Shown here: positions 20,852 through 33,000 of the stretch, piece by piece | Numbering within the stretch: position 1 is the stretch's first letter | Layout of the letters: each line of letters opens with the position of its first letter | Assembly (NCBI GenBank): GCA_015680685.1 | Contig: MNCI01016273.1 | Coordinates: 1,294,273-1,358,272 of the forward strand | From: Gnetum montanum | Taxonomy: Eukaryota; Streptophyta; Gnetopsida; Gnetales; Gnetaceae | Direction of reading: 5' to 3' | Length of the DNA stretch: 64,000 bases | Notes under the pieces: model-generated | Databases searched by the model: none | What the model saw: the letters and a program-made list of their open reading frames with translations, nothing else | Told to the model about the DNA's origin: nothing | Program-made: the position numbers and the translations under genes

Positions 20852-22347
20852 TGTTGCAACAAGAAAAATTGATCATTGGAAAAATCAATAAATCCAGTAC
20901 AGTAGCCTCAACCTCAAATCCCCAGGGCCTCCAAAAAAATGGGATTTAGGGTACCCTAGCTATTCTAGTAGATCAACCAAGGATTTTGGGACATGCAAAA
21001 TGAATGATGCAAATAATAATGAAAAAAATTATAGATGTATAGAATAGAAAAAAAATGTAGATTGCACAATAAAATGGAACTTAAAAAAAAATATTAAAAC
21101 AATAAAGTAAGAGTTCTAGAAATGTATACAATAAATGCTTGTGAGAGAGCAAAGGAGGGTTTTTTGAGGTAGGAGTTCAAGGCCTATTGAAGTCAATGTG
21201 ATCTACTCCATGCTCTGAATACCAAGGCACTTCTAATGCATTGGAATCTCTATTTCAAGCTATAGATTTGCAATTTGGGTTATTGTTGGGATGAGAAAAG
21301 TGAGAAAGTTGGTTTCCAAACTAATCCACAGTGGAGGTTGGGAGCCATAGAAATGCAACATTGACACCAAAAGTTCACAAGTCTTGGGGTGATAAAGTTA
21401 TATTACTTCCATGTTGCGGTTCAAGAGAATGTAAGAATGGGAGATTACAAGATCTCCTAAGTGCTTGAGAATGCCCAACTGTCGAACTATTGCCTAGAAA
21501 ATGTATGTATGCATCAATGTATTCAAGTGCCAAAAAAATGTGGAGCCTATAAATGGTATTTGAGGCTGGTTTTTATAGTTTTAGGGCCATGAATGGGACT
21601 GCAAAATGGCTATGATTGTTCTATAATTTGGCTGCACAACAATTGCAAATTGGCTATAGTTTGGCTGAAAATTCCTACCTCAATATAGGTGAAATGGATA
21701 CCCAAAAAGTTAGGGGGTTATTATAAATAGTAAGTGCCTTCCCCCCATGTTGATTCCACATACTATAAATAGTATCAAGGGCACACCTTCTACACTAGAG
21801 ATGAATTACATGTTGAGCCTTTTTCCATCCTTGCTAAAGTGGTTGGTCATCATTGGAGTGTATGGAGTGTTGAAATTTGGATTTTGTGGCTTCCACACTA
21901 GGGGCATGCATTTTCCATGTTGGAATTGAAGGCTTCACGATGGGGGAAAACTTCCATGCTAAGAAGGGAAGGCTTTCAAGCTATGCATGCAATCTCCATG
22001 CTAAGGGGGAAAGTTTCCAAGCTAAGGTGAGATCTACTCCCATGCAAGTTTTTCTAGTGTAAAAAAATGTATACCCTCATAAAACCCATCAAATTTCTAT
22101 TTTTGGCATTCCAAAAGGTAATTTTGATCCTCAAGCGTAAATATAAACACTACGAACTTTTTCACTTGGGAAATGAGGTTTTGATTAGTTATGAGGCATT
22201 TTTCAATTCCAAAAGTATGGAATATGTTTGATTTTCCATAATGGATTATAATCTTTACATTTATAATCAAGATTTTCTTTGGGTTTCATGGGGTGAAAGC
22301 TACATGATGGAAATTGACTACAACATATAGAATTTTGTGGTGTTTCA
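20852..22347 (-). repeat. 3' LTR of element F (1.5 kb)
   Basis: Plus-strand ends are TGTTGCAACAAG and GTGGTGTTTCA. It pairs with 57705-59252 over its whole length (shared strings include GGGTACCCTAGCTA, GTGCTTGAG and CATGATGGAAATTG). An ACTATAAATAGT-type TATA sequence near 21769-21780 recurs in the partner LTR near 58611; it reads as a TATA box on both strands, so the promoter side is not certain. Several TTCCATG(C/T)T words (21917-22010) resemble those of the internal satellite-like array. Confidence 0.9.
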
Positions 22348-22364
22348 ATGGCCCCTCTTTGTTG
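22348..22364 (-). other. Polypurine tract of element F
   Basis: On the minus strand CAACAAAGAGGGGCCAT lies immediately before the 3' LTR. Element G has CAACAAAGAGGGTCCAT in the same place, so the sequence is conserved and fixes the minus orientation of both elements. Confidence 0.75.
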
Positions 22365-22479
22365 GTGTGTAGAGGATTAACCTGAGAGGCATTAACAAAG
22401 AATACAAAAGACCACTACATACTATGATGCTACAATGCACACAGATAATATGAGATGATAAAACCAACCTATCTAGGTC

Positions 22480-22580
22480 ATTGAAGTCACTAGTTTAAGG
22501 CTATGGTGGGCCATGGTAGTTTAAGGTCCTGGCAGCCCATGTTGCTAGGTTAAGATCATAGTAGACCATTTAAGGTAGGC
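22480..22580 (-). repeat. Short AGTTTAAGG repeats in the 3' region of element F
   Basis: Three to four imperfect copies of CTAGTTTAAGG(C/T)C.TGG..GGCCCAT, spaced about 30-35 bases, lie between the integrase end and the polypurine tract. Related repeats occur at 35420-35645 in the same element and at three places in element G. Confidence 0.65.
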
Positions 22581-22601
22581 TTACTTATCAATGATTGTTG
22601 T

Positions 22602-23700
22602 CTACATGTAGTATGGCTTTAGATAGGAATGATTAACTAGATTGGCCAACTCATTCTCATCCATGTCAACTATCTTGAAATCTCTATTCTTGTAGGCTAG
22701 GATGATACAAAAGGATCCTTCCAAGCTAGCTAAGAATTTATCTACATTCTCATAGAGAAATTTAAGAACTAGGTCACCCTTGATCTTACAAATGATCAAG
22801 TTATGGTGATAATACCACTTCTACCTCTATTGATGGTATTTTATGTGAGTAAGTGCTTGCATACAAGGCTCCTCTACTAAATCCAAGGCTACTGTCCATA
22901 ACTCCTTATTCTAATCATTTTTGATGAAGTTGGTCAAGGCTACTTGGAGTGATTACACCTTCAACTTAAGAGGTAAAACAAATTCAAAACCATAAACCAA
23001 GCTATAAGGGGTCATGTTAGTTGCCATGCGATAGGTTGTTCTATATGCCTATAGTGCATGGATAGGCCACTCATACCATTTGCACTTACTGTTGTTGAGT
23101 ATCTTCTTAAGCACATTGATGATGGCCTTGTTACTTGCTTTTACTTGTCCATTGGCTTGAGGTTAATATGGCAATGAGAAAGAATTCCTAATGCCTAGGT
23201 CATGATAGAAATTTTATTTTTCTTGGCTACTAAATTAAGGTCAATTGTTGGTAATTATGGTCATGGACATGCCAAAATAAGCTACAATATTATCTAGGAA
23301 GAATTTATTGACCTACTCATATGTAGTCTTCCTTATGAGAATAGCCTCAACCCACTTTGCAAAGTATTTGGTTGTAGTAATGATGAAGCTATGCCTTGCA
23401 GAAGACTTAGGCATTATGGTCCCAATGATATCCAAACCCCATCATTGAAATGACCATGTATCTAAGTTGTGTGCAACTCAGTTGGTGGTACATGTATAAG
23501 GTTGCTATATCATTACCATGTATCACACTGCTTAACCTTCTATAGGTAGTCATTCCATATGGGGCTAATAGTAGCCTAACAATCTAATCTTAGCTATCAT
23601 AGCTCTCAACACTATATTTCCTCTATAAACACCCTCATGAACCTCATCTAGGATTGTTTTGGCTTTAATTTTACCTAAGAACTTTAGAAGTAAGCCATCA
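22602..23700 (-). pseudogene. Integrase of element F
   Basis: Minus-strand motifs in order: WGLDIIGTIMPKSS (first catalytic Asp), FIITTTKYFAKWVEAI, IITNN.P.FSS (second Asp lost), PQANGQVKASNKAIINVLKK (Glu changed to Lys), AYRTTYRMATNMTPYSLVYG, and the C-terminal GDLVLKFLYENVDKFLASLEGSF...NHSYLKPYYM (open piece 22602-22799). Order and spacing match the integrase of element G. It has several stops and is not functional. Confidence 0.8.
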
Positions 23701-23879
23701 TAGTATCATCAACATAATGTTTTATCATCTACAATGACATACTACTTTGATTGCTTCCGTACAACATGCTTCTGAGTAGTAGTTGAGCCTTGTGGGGATT
23801 TTCCATGCATAAGGTAAAATTTGATATCATCATACCACTCCCTAGTGGGAGCAGTATGAATGATGACCATAAAGGCATC

Positions 23880-24430
23880 TTCAATGTTCTATGTGATAGG
23901 ATTAGCATAGTTCATAGTTAAGATGGGAAACTTACTAAACACGTTTGGCATCACACTAAGGGCTAACATTGCAATTGTATTAGCTATGGAATTCTCATTT
24001 TGGGATATGTGTTGGATATCAACATCTATGAATTTTTTTAACAATTACTTCCCTAGTTCATAATATCATTGTAAGTGTTTGGCTTTACATGCATAGACCT
24101 CAGTCACTTGGTTGACCACAAGTTGTGAATTACCTTTGATCATTAAGTGTCTAATTCCTAAGTTATAAGCCACCATCATCTATCACATCAAACCCTCATA
24201 CTCCACTATGTTTTTTATGCACAAAAACGCAAAATGATTAGTGAAGGATTGGATTTCACCAAATGGAAATGTTATATTGATAATGGCATTGGCCCCATGG
24301 GTATTTTAAGATCTATCAAAGTGCATGAATACCTCATAATATTTAGATACTTGGCTAACTACATTAATATGCTCATTAGGGAACTTGAGTCCTATGGTTG
24401 CTTGGTCATCAACAAGTGAAATTGCGAGTT
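23880..24430 (-). pseudogene. Second (archaeal-type) RNase H of element F
   Basis: GIRHLMIKGNSQLVVNQVTEVYACKAKHLQ and LLKKFIDVDIQHISQNENSIANTIAMLAL on the minus strand (about 24160-23960) match the same domain of element G (ELNIQHLAIQGDSMLVINQ...). The Asp of GDS is Asn here. Presence of this extra RNase H after the normal one is a hallmark of Tat-lineage elements. Confidence 0.72.
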
Positions 24431-24499
24431 GTAGGACTATAGATTAACCTTTCATTAAGGATCGAAAGATGTAATGAAGGTCAAACTCTATAGCTATGG

Positions 24500-25900
24500 C
24501 GTTTCATTAGGCTATACAACTACTTTCATAGATGTTGGTTGTTATTGCTCTGAGCACATCATCCTTGCAAATGATGTTGACTTGGCTTCTAAAGAGGTAG
24601 TGTCTCCATTTCTTCAATGAGAATACTAATGCTAGACAATACTTCTCCACTTCAATGTATTAGGTCTCATGGGTAACTAATGCATTCCTAAGGTAATATA
24701 TAGGCATCTCTACTCCATTGTCTCATTTTTGATAGAGTAGAGAGACAATGGATGCATCGAAGATGGCAAGGTATATGTAAAATTTTTTACCCTCTTGTGG
24801 AGGATAAATTATTAGTAGTTGTGTGAAATCTTACTTAAGGTTTTAAAAGGCCTCTTGGCATTAAGCTATCCACTCATAGTGAACCCCTTTCTTAAGAAAG
24901 TGTTTCATGAATGTAATTTATCCGTAAGCCTAGCGATAAGCCTACAAATAAATTGTAATCTACCTTGTAATCCTCGAAGCTCCTTAAGGTTGGTAGGTGC
25001 TACCAATTTAGATATGACCTTAACCTTATCAAGATCAACACAAATCCCTACTTAAAATACTACAAAGCCAAGCATCTTATTGGTCTTGACATTGAAGATG
25101 CATTTCCTAGGATTAAGCCTAAGTTCATACTTGAGGCATCATTTAAGCACAAGATCTAGGTCATTAACATGGTCATTAGCCATTTGGATTTGATGACAAT
25201 ATCATCTATGTAATCATTAAGCAAATGTAGCATGTAATCATTGAAGATATAGGTCATGGCTCTCTAGTAAGTTGCTCTTGCATTCTTAAGGCCAAACGAC
25301 ATTATGGTATAACAAAAGGTATGCTAATTAGTCATGAAGGTCATGCTAAGTTGATGCTTTCAGTTGATCCTAATTTAGTTATATCTTGAGAATCCATCCA
25401 TAAAGGAAAACAAAGCATGTCCATTCATAGTATTAATAAATTAATTAATACTAGGCATAGGGAAGTAATGTTTGATAGTTACTTTATTTAGGTCTCAAAA
25501 ATCAATGCAAATAAAAACACTTCCATTTTTCTTAAGAACTACGACTATGTTGGGCACCAATTCTACATAGTTGACAACCATAATAAAACTAGCTTGGTAG
25601 AGCTTTGAGATCTCATTATGAACTACGAAGGCCCAATCAAGTCTAATCTTGCATACTTTTTATTTAACTAGTTTAATGATAGGGTCTCGTATGATGTTGT
25701 GCTATACTAAGCATGGATCTAGACTTTGGCATATCTTCATTTGACTGGACAAAGATCTTAATGTTACCTTGTAGGACCTTGGTGATGTCTTAAGCTTGTT
25801 GAGGTTCCAATCAGGAACTTAGTTTAAGGATTTTTTCCTTGTCACCATGTGTTGTGAGAGGAACCTCCATGTTTTTGGTTATGTCACCTATCTCTAAGTC
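24500..25900 (-). pseudogene. Reverse transcriptase and first RNase H of element F
   Basis: Begins near 25880 with MEVPLTTHGDKEKILKLSS and NIKIFVQSNEDMP (F-W-S-xxDMPG region). The fingers and palm show SFGLKNARATY.RAMTYIFNDY and the catalytic box NDYIDDIVIKS, with YIDD at 25201-25212. RNase H remnants follow (about 24790-24530: QVNIICKDDVLRAI, IYESSC). Many stops and some frameshifts. Confidence 0.82.
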
Positions 25901-26629
25901 CAGGGTTTGAATAGGTTTTTAGGCCATTCTAGAGGTTTCTCTATTGAGGCTACATGATCAAACAGACTCCTAGGATCAAGATCTAGGCAATCAAGGTTGA
26001 TACACTATTCAACATCATCGTGAGATCCATGTAGACACAAAGGAAAATATGTTTTCTCCTAGGTAGTCATACTTTGATCTTGTAAGTCAACCAAAAGCAT
26101 ATTAAGTTCCACCTAGGTAAAAATAAATAAACAATGCTAAAATTCTATAGAATTATGCAAATACATGCAAATCTAATGCAAACAAGGTTATCCAAGGCTA
26201 TAAATAGGGTAAGGACAAGTCAACAAAGCACAATAGAGGCCAAATAAAGATCAACAAAGGGGAAGTATAAGAAATAATGCTAAAACGATCAACAAATGTT
26301 ACATAAAGCTATAAAGGCCATAATAAGGAAAATAAAGCTATAATAAGGTAAATAAAGAGAATACAAGGCTACATAAAGGCCATAATAAAGTCAACAAGGT
26401 TAATAATGCATCACTAGGATCAAATAGGTCAAAGAATTATGTAATAAGACAAAAATCAAGAAAAATAGGCTACATACAGTGGAATTTGGCTAACATATGT
26501 AAATGAGGATTAGGTTTAGCTAGTTTTAGGCCTTAGCAAGGCATGATTTAGGGCTACAAGGCTATTAGGTAAGTTTGCACATTAGTTAAGGCCATTTCTC
26601 AGCTATTTGAGCATGAAAATTAAGAGTTT

Positions 26630-29600
26630 TAAAGCTTCCATGCTAAGCCCCCTCTATTTCCATGCTAGCTAGTGTGGAAGAAGGGACCCTCAATGTACAA
26701 ATTGGGGAAAGTAGGATTTGGGAAATCCAAAGGTCCAAAAGTAAGACCCCAACACCTTCCCAAGGTAGCGTAGGACCAAATTTATTAAAATTTGGCGCTT
26801 TGGAGGTCTGTAAAGGCTAGAAAGCAAGTTTTGTACCCTTCCCCCTTTGTTTCCATGCTATCCAACATGGAAGAGAGGAGGTTCAACATGGAGAATCAAA
26901 ATCTTCATCAAAATATGGTCAAATAGGTAGCTAAAACCCCTAGGGCTGTAAATCATGATTTTGCGAGTTTTTGACTAATTTTGGAAATGTTTGAAGGTCA
27001 TTCAAGGGCATCTAAGGTCTTACCCAATTTTTCCACATTGAGGGAGTTACCCCAATAGGGGACATTACGGGGAATGAATTTTGGAGGATAAAATAAGGTG
27101 AAATTAGCAAAATCTTAGGCTACAAGGTTCTAGGATTTTTTTGGTGTAGATCTTTGGCTTTTAGGAGTGTCATCCTTCCTCTAAAAGTGGAAAAGTAGCT
27201 TTTCCCCCTTATTTCCATGCTTTCCAACATGGAAGGGACCTCCTCCAATGTGGATGGAATACGAATCCTAGATCTAGGCTAGTTTAAGTCACAAATGACT
27301 ATGCATGTTAGCTTCTGGAGTTGCTAGGGCCAAGCATTAGGGTTTCATGTTAAAATTTGGTAGTTTTGAGTATCGCCAAGTACTTTTTATGCATACCTCA
27401 TTTTTTTCATCCTAGGACTAGGGTGCCCAACATGGAAGACTATGGAAATAGCTTTTTATCCATTTGAGAATATTTTTCTCAGGTTTGAAGACTCCAGAGA
27501 ATGTTAACAAGGTTTTAGGATGCATAAAAGATTTTTTGATGTCATTCTAAGATTTTTATGAGCTCAAATGAGTTCCCCCTTTAGTATCCATGTTGGAAAG
27601 CATGGAGGAAGGGATCCCTAGCATGGAAGAACCATTAGTGTTAGATTGGGACTAGTTTTAGTCTCAATTGATCATGCATTTGTGCCTCTAGGGTTATTAT
27701 GATTGAGGACTAGGGTTTGAGGACAACTTTGGTTAGTTTGAAGGTTTCCTAGATGGGCTTTGAGATTTTCCCCTTTTTCTATGCTAGGGATAGTATCCTT
27801 AGTGTGGAAGACTAAGGGAAATAATGTTTTAGCCTTTTATGGTTATTTTGGTAGGGTTTGAGGGCTCTGGAAAATGTAAAACTAATCTTAGGGCTGATGT
27901 AGAATTGTAGGGTGTCTACCTAAGGTGTTTAAATGCTATTTTGGAGTTACCCTAAAGTTTCCCCCTTTCTTCCATGTTGGCCAGTGTGGAAGAGATACCT
28001 CTCAGCATGGAGGAACTAAGGGACCCTACTTTTTACCAATTTTTGTTGCTTCTGGCCATGCATGTTGGTTTCATAGGTTTTTTTTTAACTGCTACTATAT
28101 ATTGTTAATATTAGGTTGTTTTAATAGTTGTGAAGTGGTTTTTGGTGTTTTCCCTTTTTTCCATGCTAGGTATTCCATGCTCAGCATGAAATATTGTAGG
28201 AGAGGATCGCAGGCTACTTATGATCAATCTTGAAGAGTTTGAAAGTCCTGGGAAGAGTAAATAGGATTTTATGACATACATAGGACTTTCCGATGTACGT
28301 TTAAGGTCTTTGCAAGAAGTTTTGAAGTCCCTCCAAAGTTCTCCACTTTCTTCCACATTCGCCAACATGGAAGAGATGGCTACTAGCATGTAAGAAACAA
28401 GGGACTATGTTTTTTTTTTAATTTTACTAATTTTGGCTATGCATGCATGTCCACAACATTGTTGGTCTTGACTATCAATCTCTAGGATATCTAGTTACTT
28501 TGAGAGCTATGAGAGGGTTTTTAGGACTTTCCCCCTTCATACATATTAGGACTAGGATGATTAGAATGGATGGGATTCTCCTTAGCATGGAGAATCCAAG
28601 GGGGAAAGTCTTGATCCTTCTACATAATTTCTAAATGTTTGGTCGGTTTCAAAAGGTTTGCGTTGCTTTTGAAAGTTAAATTGCATGAAAATTTTAATAT
28701 TTTTGGCTTTCACCCTTTCATCCACACTAATACTAGAATGATTATTGTGTATAGGATCCTCCTTAGCATGGAAGAACCTTACGGGGTTGATTTTTACTAA
28801 TTTTTATCATTCTAGTGGCATCTAGAAAGGCTGTGAAGGCTATGGTGTTAATCTAAGATAATATTGTATTCTTGTCTTATTTTTGGAACCCTCCCTTCCC
28901 CATTGATCTTCCTAGGTCCATCCTTCTAGTTTGCATGTTGGGAAGCATGAAAAAGATCTTCCCTAGTGTGAAAGAACCAAGAAAGTTAGATCTAGGCTAG
29001 TTTGACAACCAATTGACCATGTGTGTTAGCCTTCAGGGTTGTCTATGTCAATGGTCAATACTGGGTGTCAAAACTCAGTAGTTTGAAGGCTCCTAAGTGC
29101 CTCATGTGGTCTTCCCTATTTCTTTAATGCTAAGCATGATGGCCCCATAGTGGATGAGTGGGTTATGGAATTTTTATGCCATATTTAAAGACTTTTACAT
29201 CATTCAAATGCTTCAAAGAGTCCTGATGGGGTCTAGGGATCACCAAACATTCAAAAATGGCTACTAGGTAGTTGATTTAGGTCATTTTTAGCTTTCCCAC
29301 ATCCATCCATGATGGGGATGAGATTATTAGCATGCATGAAGCCTCCCCCACTATGGAAACACCAAATCCTAATGTTTCAACTAGGTTTGGTGAGGTTCTA
29401 GGGCTATAAGGTGTGCTTGGAGGGGTTCTAGATCATGTGGGACCCACTTAGGGGATCAAACTTTGGCTGGTGTTGGAAGGTAAGAATAGGTATTACCCCT
29501 TCTTTGTCCATGCTAGGCACTATTACGTTAGCATGGAAAACTAAATTATCTAGATGAGCCTAAGATTAAAGAAGGCAAGTTATAGGTACTAAAAATGGTA

Positions 29601-29700
29601 AGATAGTTATATTTTAATGGTTTTGTGAAATAGGAGGCATGTATCCAAGCTAGGCATGATATCTCCAATGTGGATGCATGAAATTTAAGATTTGATTATG
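26630..29700 (-). repeat. Satellite-like array of about 16 diverged 188-bp repeats in element F
   Basis: A block consisting of CCCCCTTT, TTCCATGCT.., CCAACATGGAAGA and a later AGCATGGAAGAACCAAGGG recurs near 26651, 26843, 27030, 27205, 27400, 27575, 27768, 27961, 28148, 28335, 28527, 28710, 28900, 29115, 29295, 29495 and 29640, i.e. every 180-215 bases. Alternate units are more alike (27205, 27575, 27961, 28335 on one side; 27400, 27768, 28148, 28527 on the other), suggesting a dimeric period near 375 bp. The words TTCCATGTTGG and CCAACATGGAA form an inverted pair. No coding potential is seen. Element G has no such array at the equivalent place. Confidence 0.78.
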
Positions 29701-30074
29701 TTCTAAGTGTTAAAAGTGGCTAGATCTTAGCATCGATGTAGTTTTTTGGCTAAGAGGGAAGGCATATGGTGGGGCCCAAAACTTAAAAAATTAAAAATTG
29801 CAATTCAGTGCACTTGGAGTTATGATGCACTAAATAGGAAATTGGGGTTTAGAAGTAGGTGTTTTATGTTTTGATGTGGTTTTTATTAAGAACTTTCACA
29901 AGTTTCAACCAAAATTTTCATTCTTCACCAATAGCACATTAGAGAAGAGCTATGGCAAGGATTTTTGTTGTAGAGAGCACCAATTTTTAGCATGAAAGCC
30001 TCCCATCTTCCTTGTAGTTAGTGTTGATCTCCTTATTTTTTGAGATTTAAACCATTCCCAACATTGAGCCTACC

Positions 30075-33000
30075 ATGGCACCAAAGTAGCATAGGAGAAA
30101 GAGATGGAATCCTAGGATTTAGAACATAGATGAGCATACCAGGGACCCACAAGGATTGCATAGGCCTATCTCCATCCAAGCCTCATTTTTTGCTACTTTA
30201 AGGGAGGTAGCTCTACTCATTTTTGTTTTCATTTTTGGCTATTTCTCATGTTGTTTCTTATCATGTGTAGGGCCATTTTTCTTAGATCTACACTAATATA
30301 GGGGGTAAAAAAATTATGAGAAAATATCCCCTCTTATTTTGGCCATTTCTATGTATATTTATGGTTTTTTTGTTGTTTTGGCTTTAGTAGAATCAAATTT
30401 TGAAATTAGGTTTGCTACTTTTATGCTTTTTTCCCAAAATTTTGGGGTAGGGTCATTTTCTCATATCTAGGCCAAAGTATTTTTTAAAATTAAATTTCAA
30501 CAAAATCATACCCCTTTAATTTTATGTCTTTTCTAATGGATATGAGTTATTTTGGCTATTTTGACTATTTCTTTATGGCTATGTTAAGTTGGGTTTTAGG
30601 TTTTTAGCTTTTTACATGAAAAAATCAAGAAATGATGTGTATTTTTTATTATGAAAATGGATGGTTTTTCAAATTTTATTTTATTATTTTGTAGCTCTAT
30701 GTTTAATATTTCCAATGGATTTTGTTTCATTTAATTTGGATTAATAACGATTAATTTATGGCTTGTTTCCTAAGGTCATGCAGTTAGGTTTATTATGCCA
30801 TTTTTAGATTTTTATGTGAATTCATGAATTTTTTCTAAGTAAATGGCATGATTTTTGGCTATTTTTTTATTATGGATAGGTATGTCTTGGCTTCAGCTTT
30901 CCAACATAGGGGAAATCACTCCGATTTCACTTGAAATGAATTTTAAATGAAGTTTTTATTAAGCTCATGTCAAAAGGGGGTATGTGCCATTTTTAGATTT
31001 TCATCCAACTTGATGAATTCTTTTTGCATACTCTACAATGTTTTTGAATTTTTATTAAGTTTTGGTATGTAGGGCTGAGTTTAATCTTTCAAATGACAAT
31101 GAAATCACATTTTAACGAGCTCAACTGAATTTTTGGTGAGTTTTTTAACAACCTTGAGCAAAAGGGGATTAATGGTGATGACTACAATTTTTGCTAGACT
31201 TTTTTATGTTTCATGTAAAAATAGTTGTGCATCTCTAGTTAAAATGATTACGGCTACAAAGCTTGTGATTTCAGGGTTCTTTCCATGATGGAATCACTAA
31301 AATTGTAGCTTCGATGAATTTTTGATGAATTTTTTGTTATGGTTGTATCATGGTTGTAGCACTTTACTCCTTTAGGGATTACTCTTGTTAAATCCCATGA
31401 TTGCTAAATATGTAAAAATTAGGTTTTAAATTTTTTTTGAAGAAAAGTAAAGGCATTTTCTATTTTTAGTAGGCTTTTTGCTATTACTATATGCTTTTCT
31501 CTAAGTTTCGATGCTTTTTTTCTAAGTTTAGGCATGATTTAGACTAAAGATTAATTTTGTTTATAAAGTTTTGGCTATGAAGTAAAATGCTATGAAATGT
31601 TGTAATAATGCTTTTTTGTGGAATTTATTAAGACAATTTAAATAAATAGCTTAGAGCTTTTTATTGAGGCTAATTTCACGTTTGACTAGAATGTTTTTCC
31701 AAACTTGTTATAAAATTCCAGTTGGTCATAATTCCTTTTCTTTGCTTCATGTAGAGTCTACTTGAATCCCATTCTCATCATTGTGGACTTGGTGGGCATT
31801 CTATGTTATATTGGACATCCAAAGGACAACACTCCACTCTCTGACTTGTCATTGGGGAAGGCTTCACTATGTTTTGACTAGGGGCAAGGGAATTCTTTGC
31901 CTACATTCTATAGAACTTTAGTATGATGCTATGGTCACACTTCTCTATGGATATGGCTAGGGCTATAATAGAGACCCTATTGCCTCAGGAATCTAGCCTA
32001 ATTATCAAGTTCATTACTAAAAATCTACCTCCTAAGACATCAGGGGGATTAGTAGATGCAATAAGCTCATCTTACCTTACAGAGATCTGGATGATGCCAA
32101 CGTATAGTCAATATAATGCTAATAATACTCTGATGGTGGCACATATGGCCCACACATTGTTCCTAAACTCACCTAACATCATGTATTGTCTACCTAGGTA
32201 AGCTTAGTTGTTATAGTATTTTTGTGGATTTATTGGCTACTTTTCCTAACTCTATTAATTTTATGAACTTCTTACAGGTATCGAGTCAATGATCAATGCT
32301 TGGTCATTAATGATCAAACCTTGGTAATGGCCCAAATTATCCTTCGATAGTTAAAAGGAGAGTTTGATGCATACACTACAAGGTTCAACTTTGTATACAA
32401 GAAGTGTAAGGATGATGGGATGATACATAACTAGTGGGTGGATTCCACTAACTACATGAACCAGACCCTTACAACTATGACCTTCACTCAAACCACATCA
32501 AAGAAGAAGAAAGGTAAATATAAAGGCTATAGCTTCTAATGTTTTATGATTATAAACATTCTAAGTGTTCTATTACTTTGCCTAGTCATTAAACTTGCTT
32601 ATGTTGATGCTAAACTTTGGTTGTTTGTAGGACCTTCCACCTCTATTGATGTCACCATACCACTTTTAGAAGCATGTCATGAGGATACCATCATCCTAAA
32701 GTTTGGTAAGGTGATACCAACATAGGAGTAGCTGACAGGATACATACATGAGTACATTCAAGCAAAAATCTAGCATGTAGGTTTGCTTGATGTATTTATG
32801 GCACCTATCCCTTCTATCCTTGCTGTAAAGATGCTACATGTCATTGACTCCTTCGACAAGAAGGCTAGCTATTTCAGCACCATCATCTAGGATGTGAAAG
32901 TCAACATGAACATTGATGAGGATCTCTTTTGCAACTTGTTTTGTGTCCTCGCTGATAGGGAAAAGATTCCCACTAGGATATTAAAGAAATTAGATCATCG

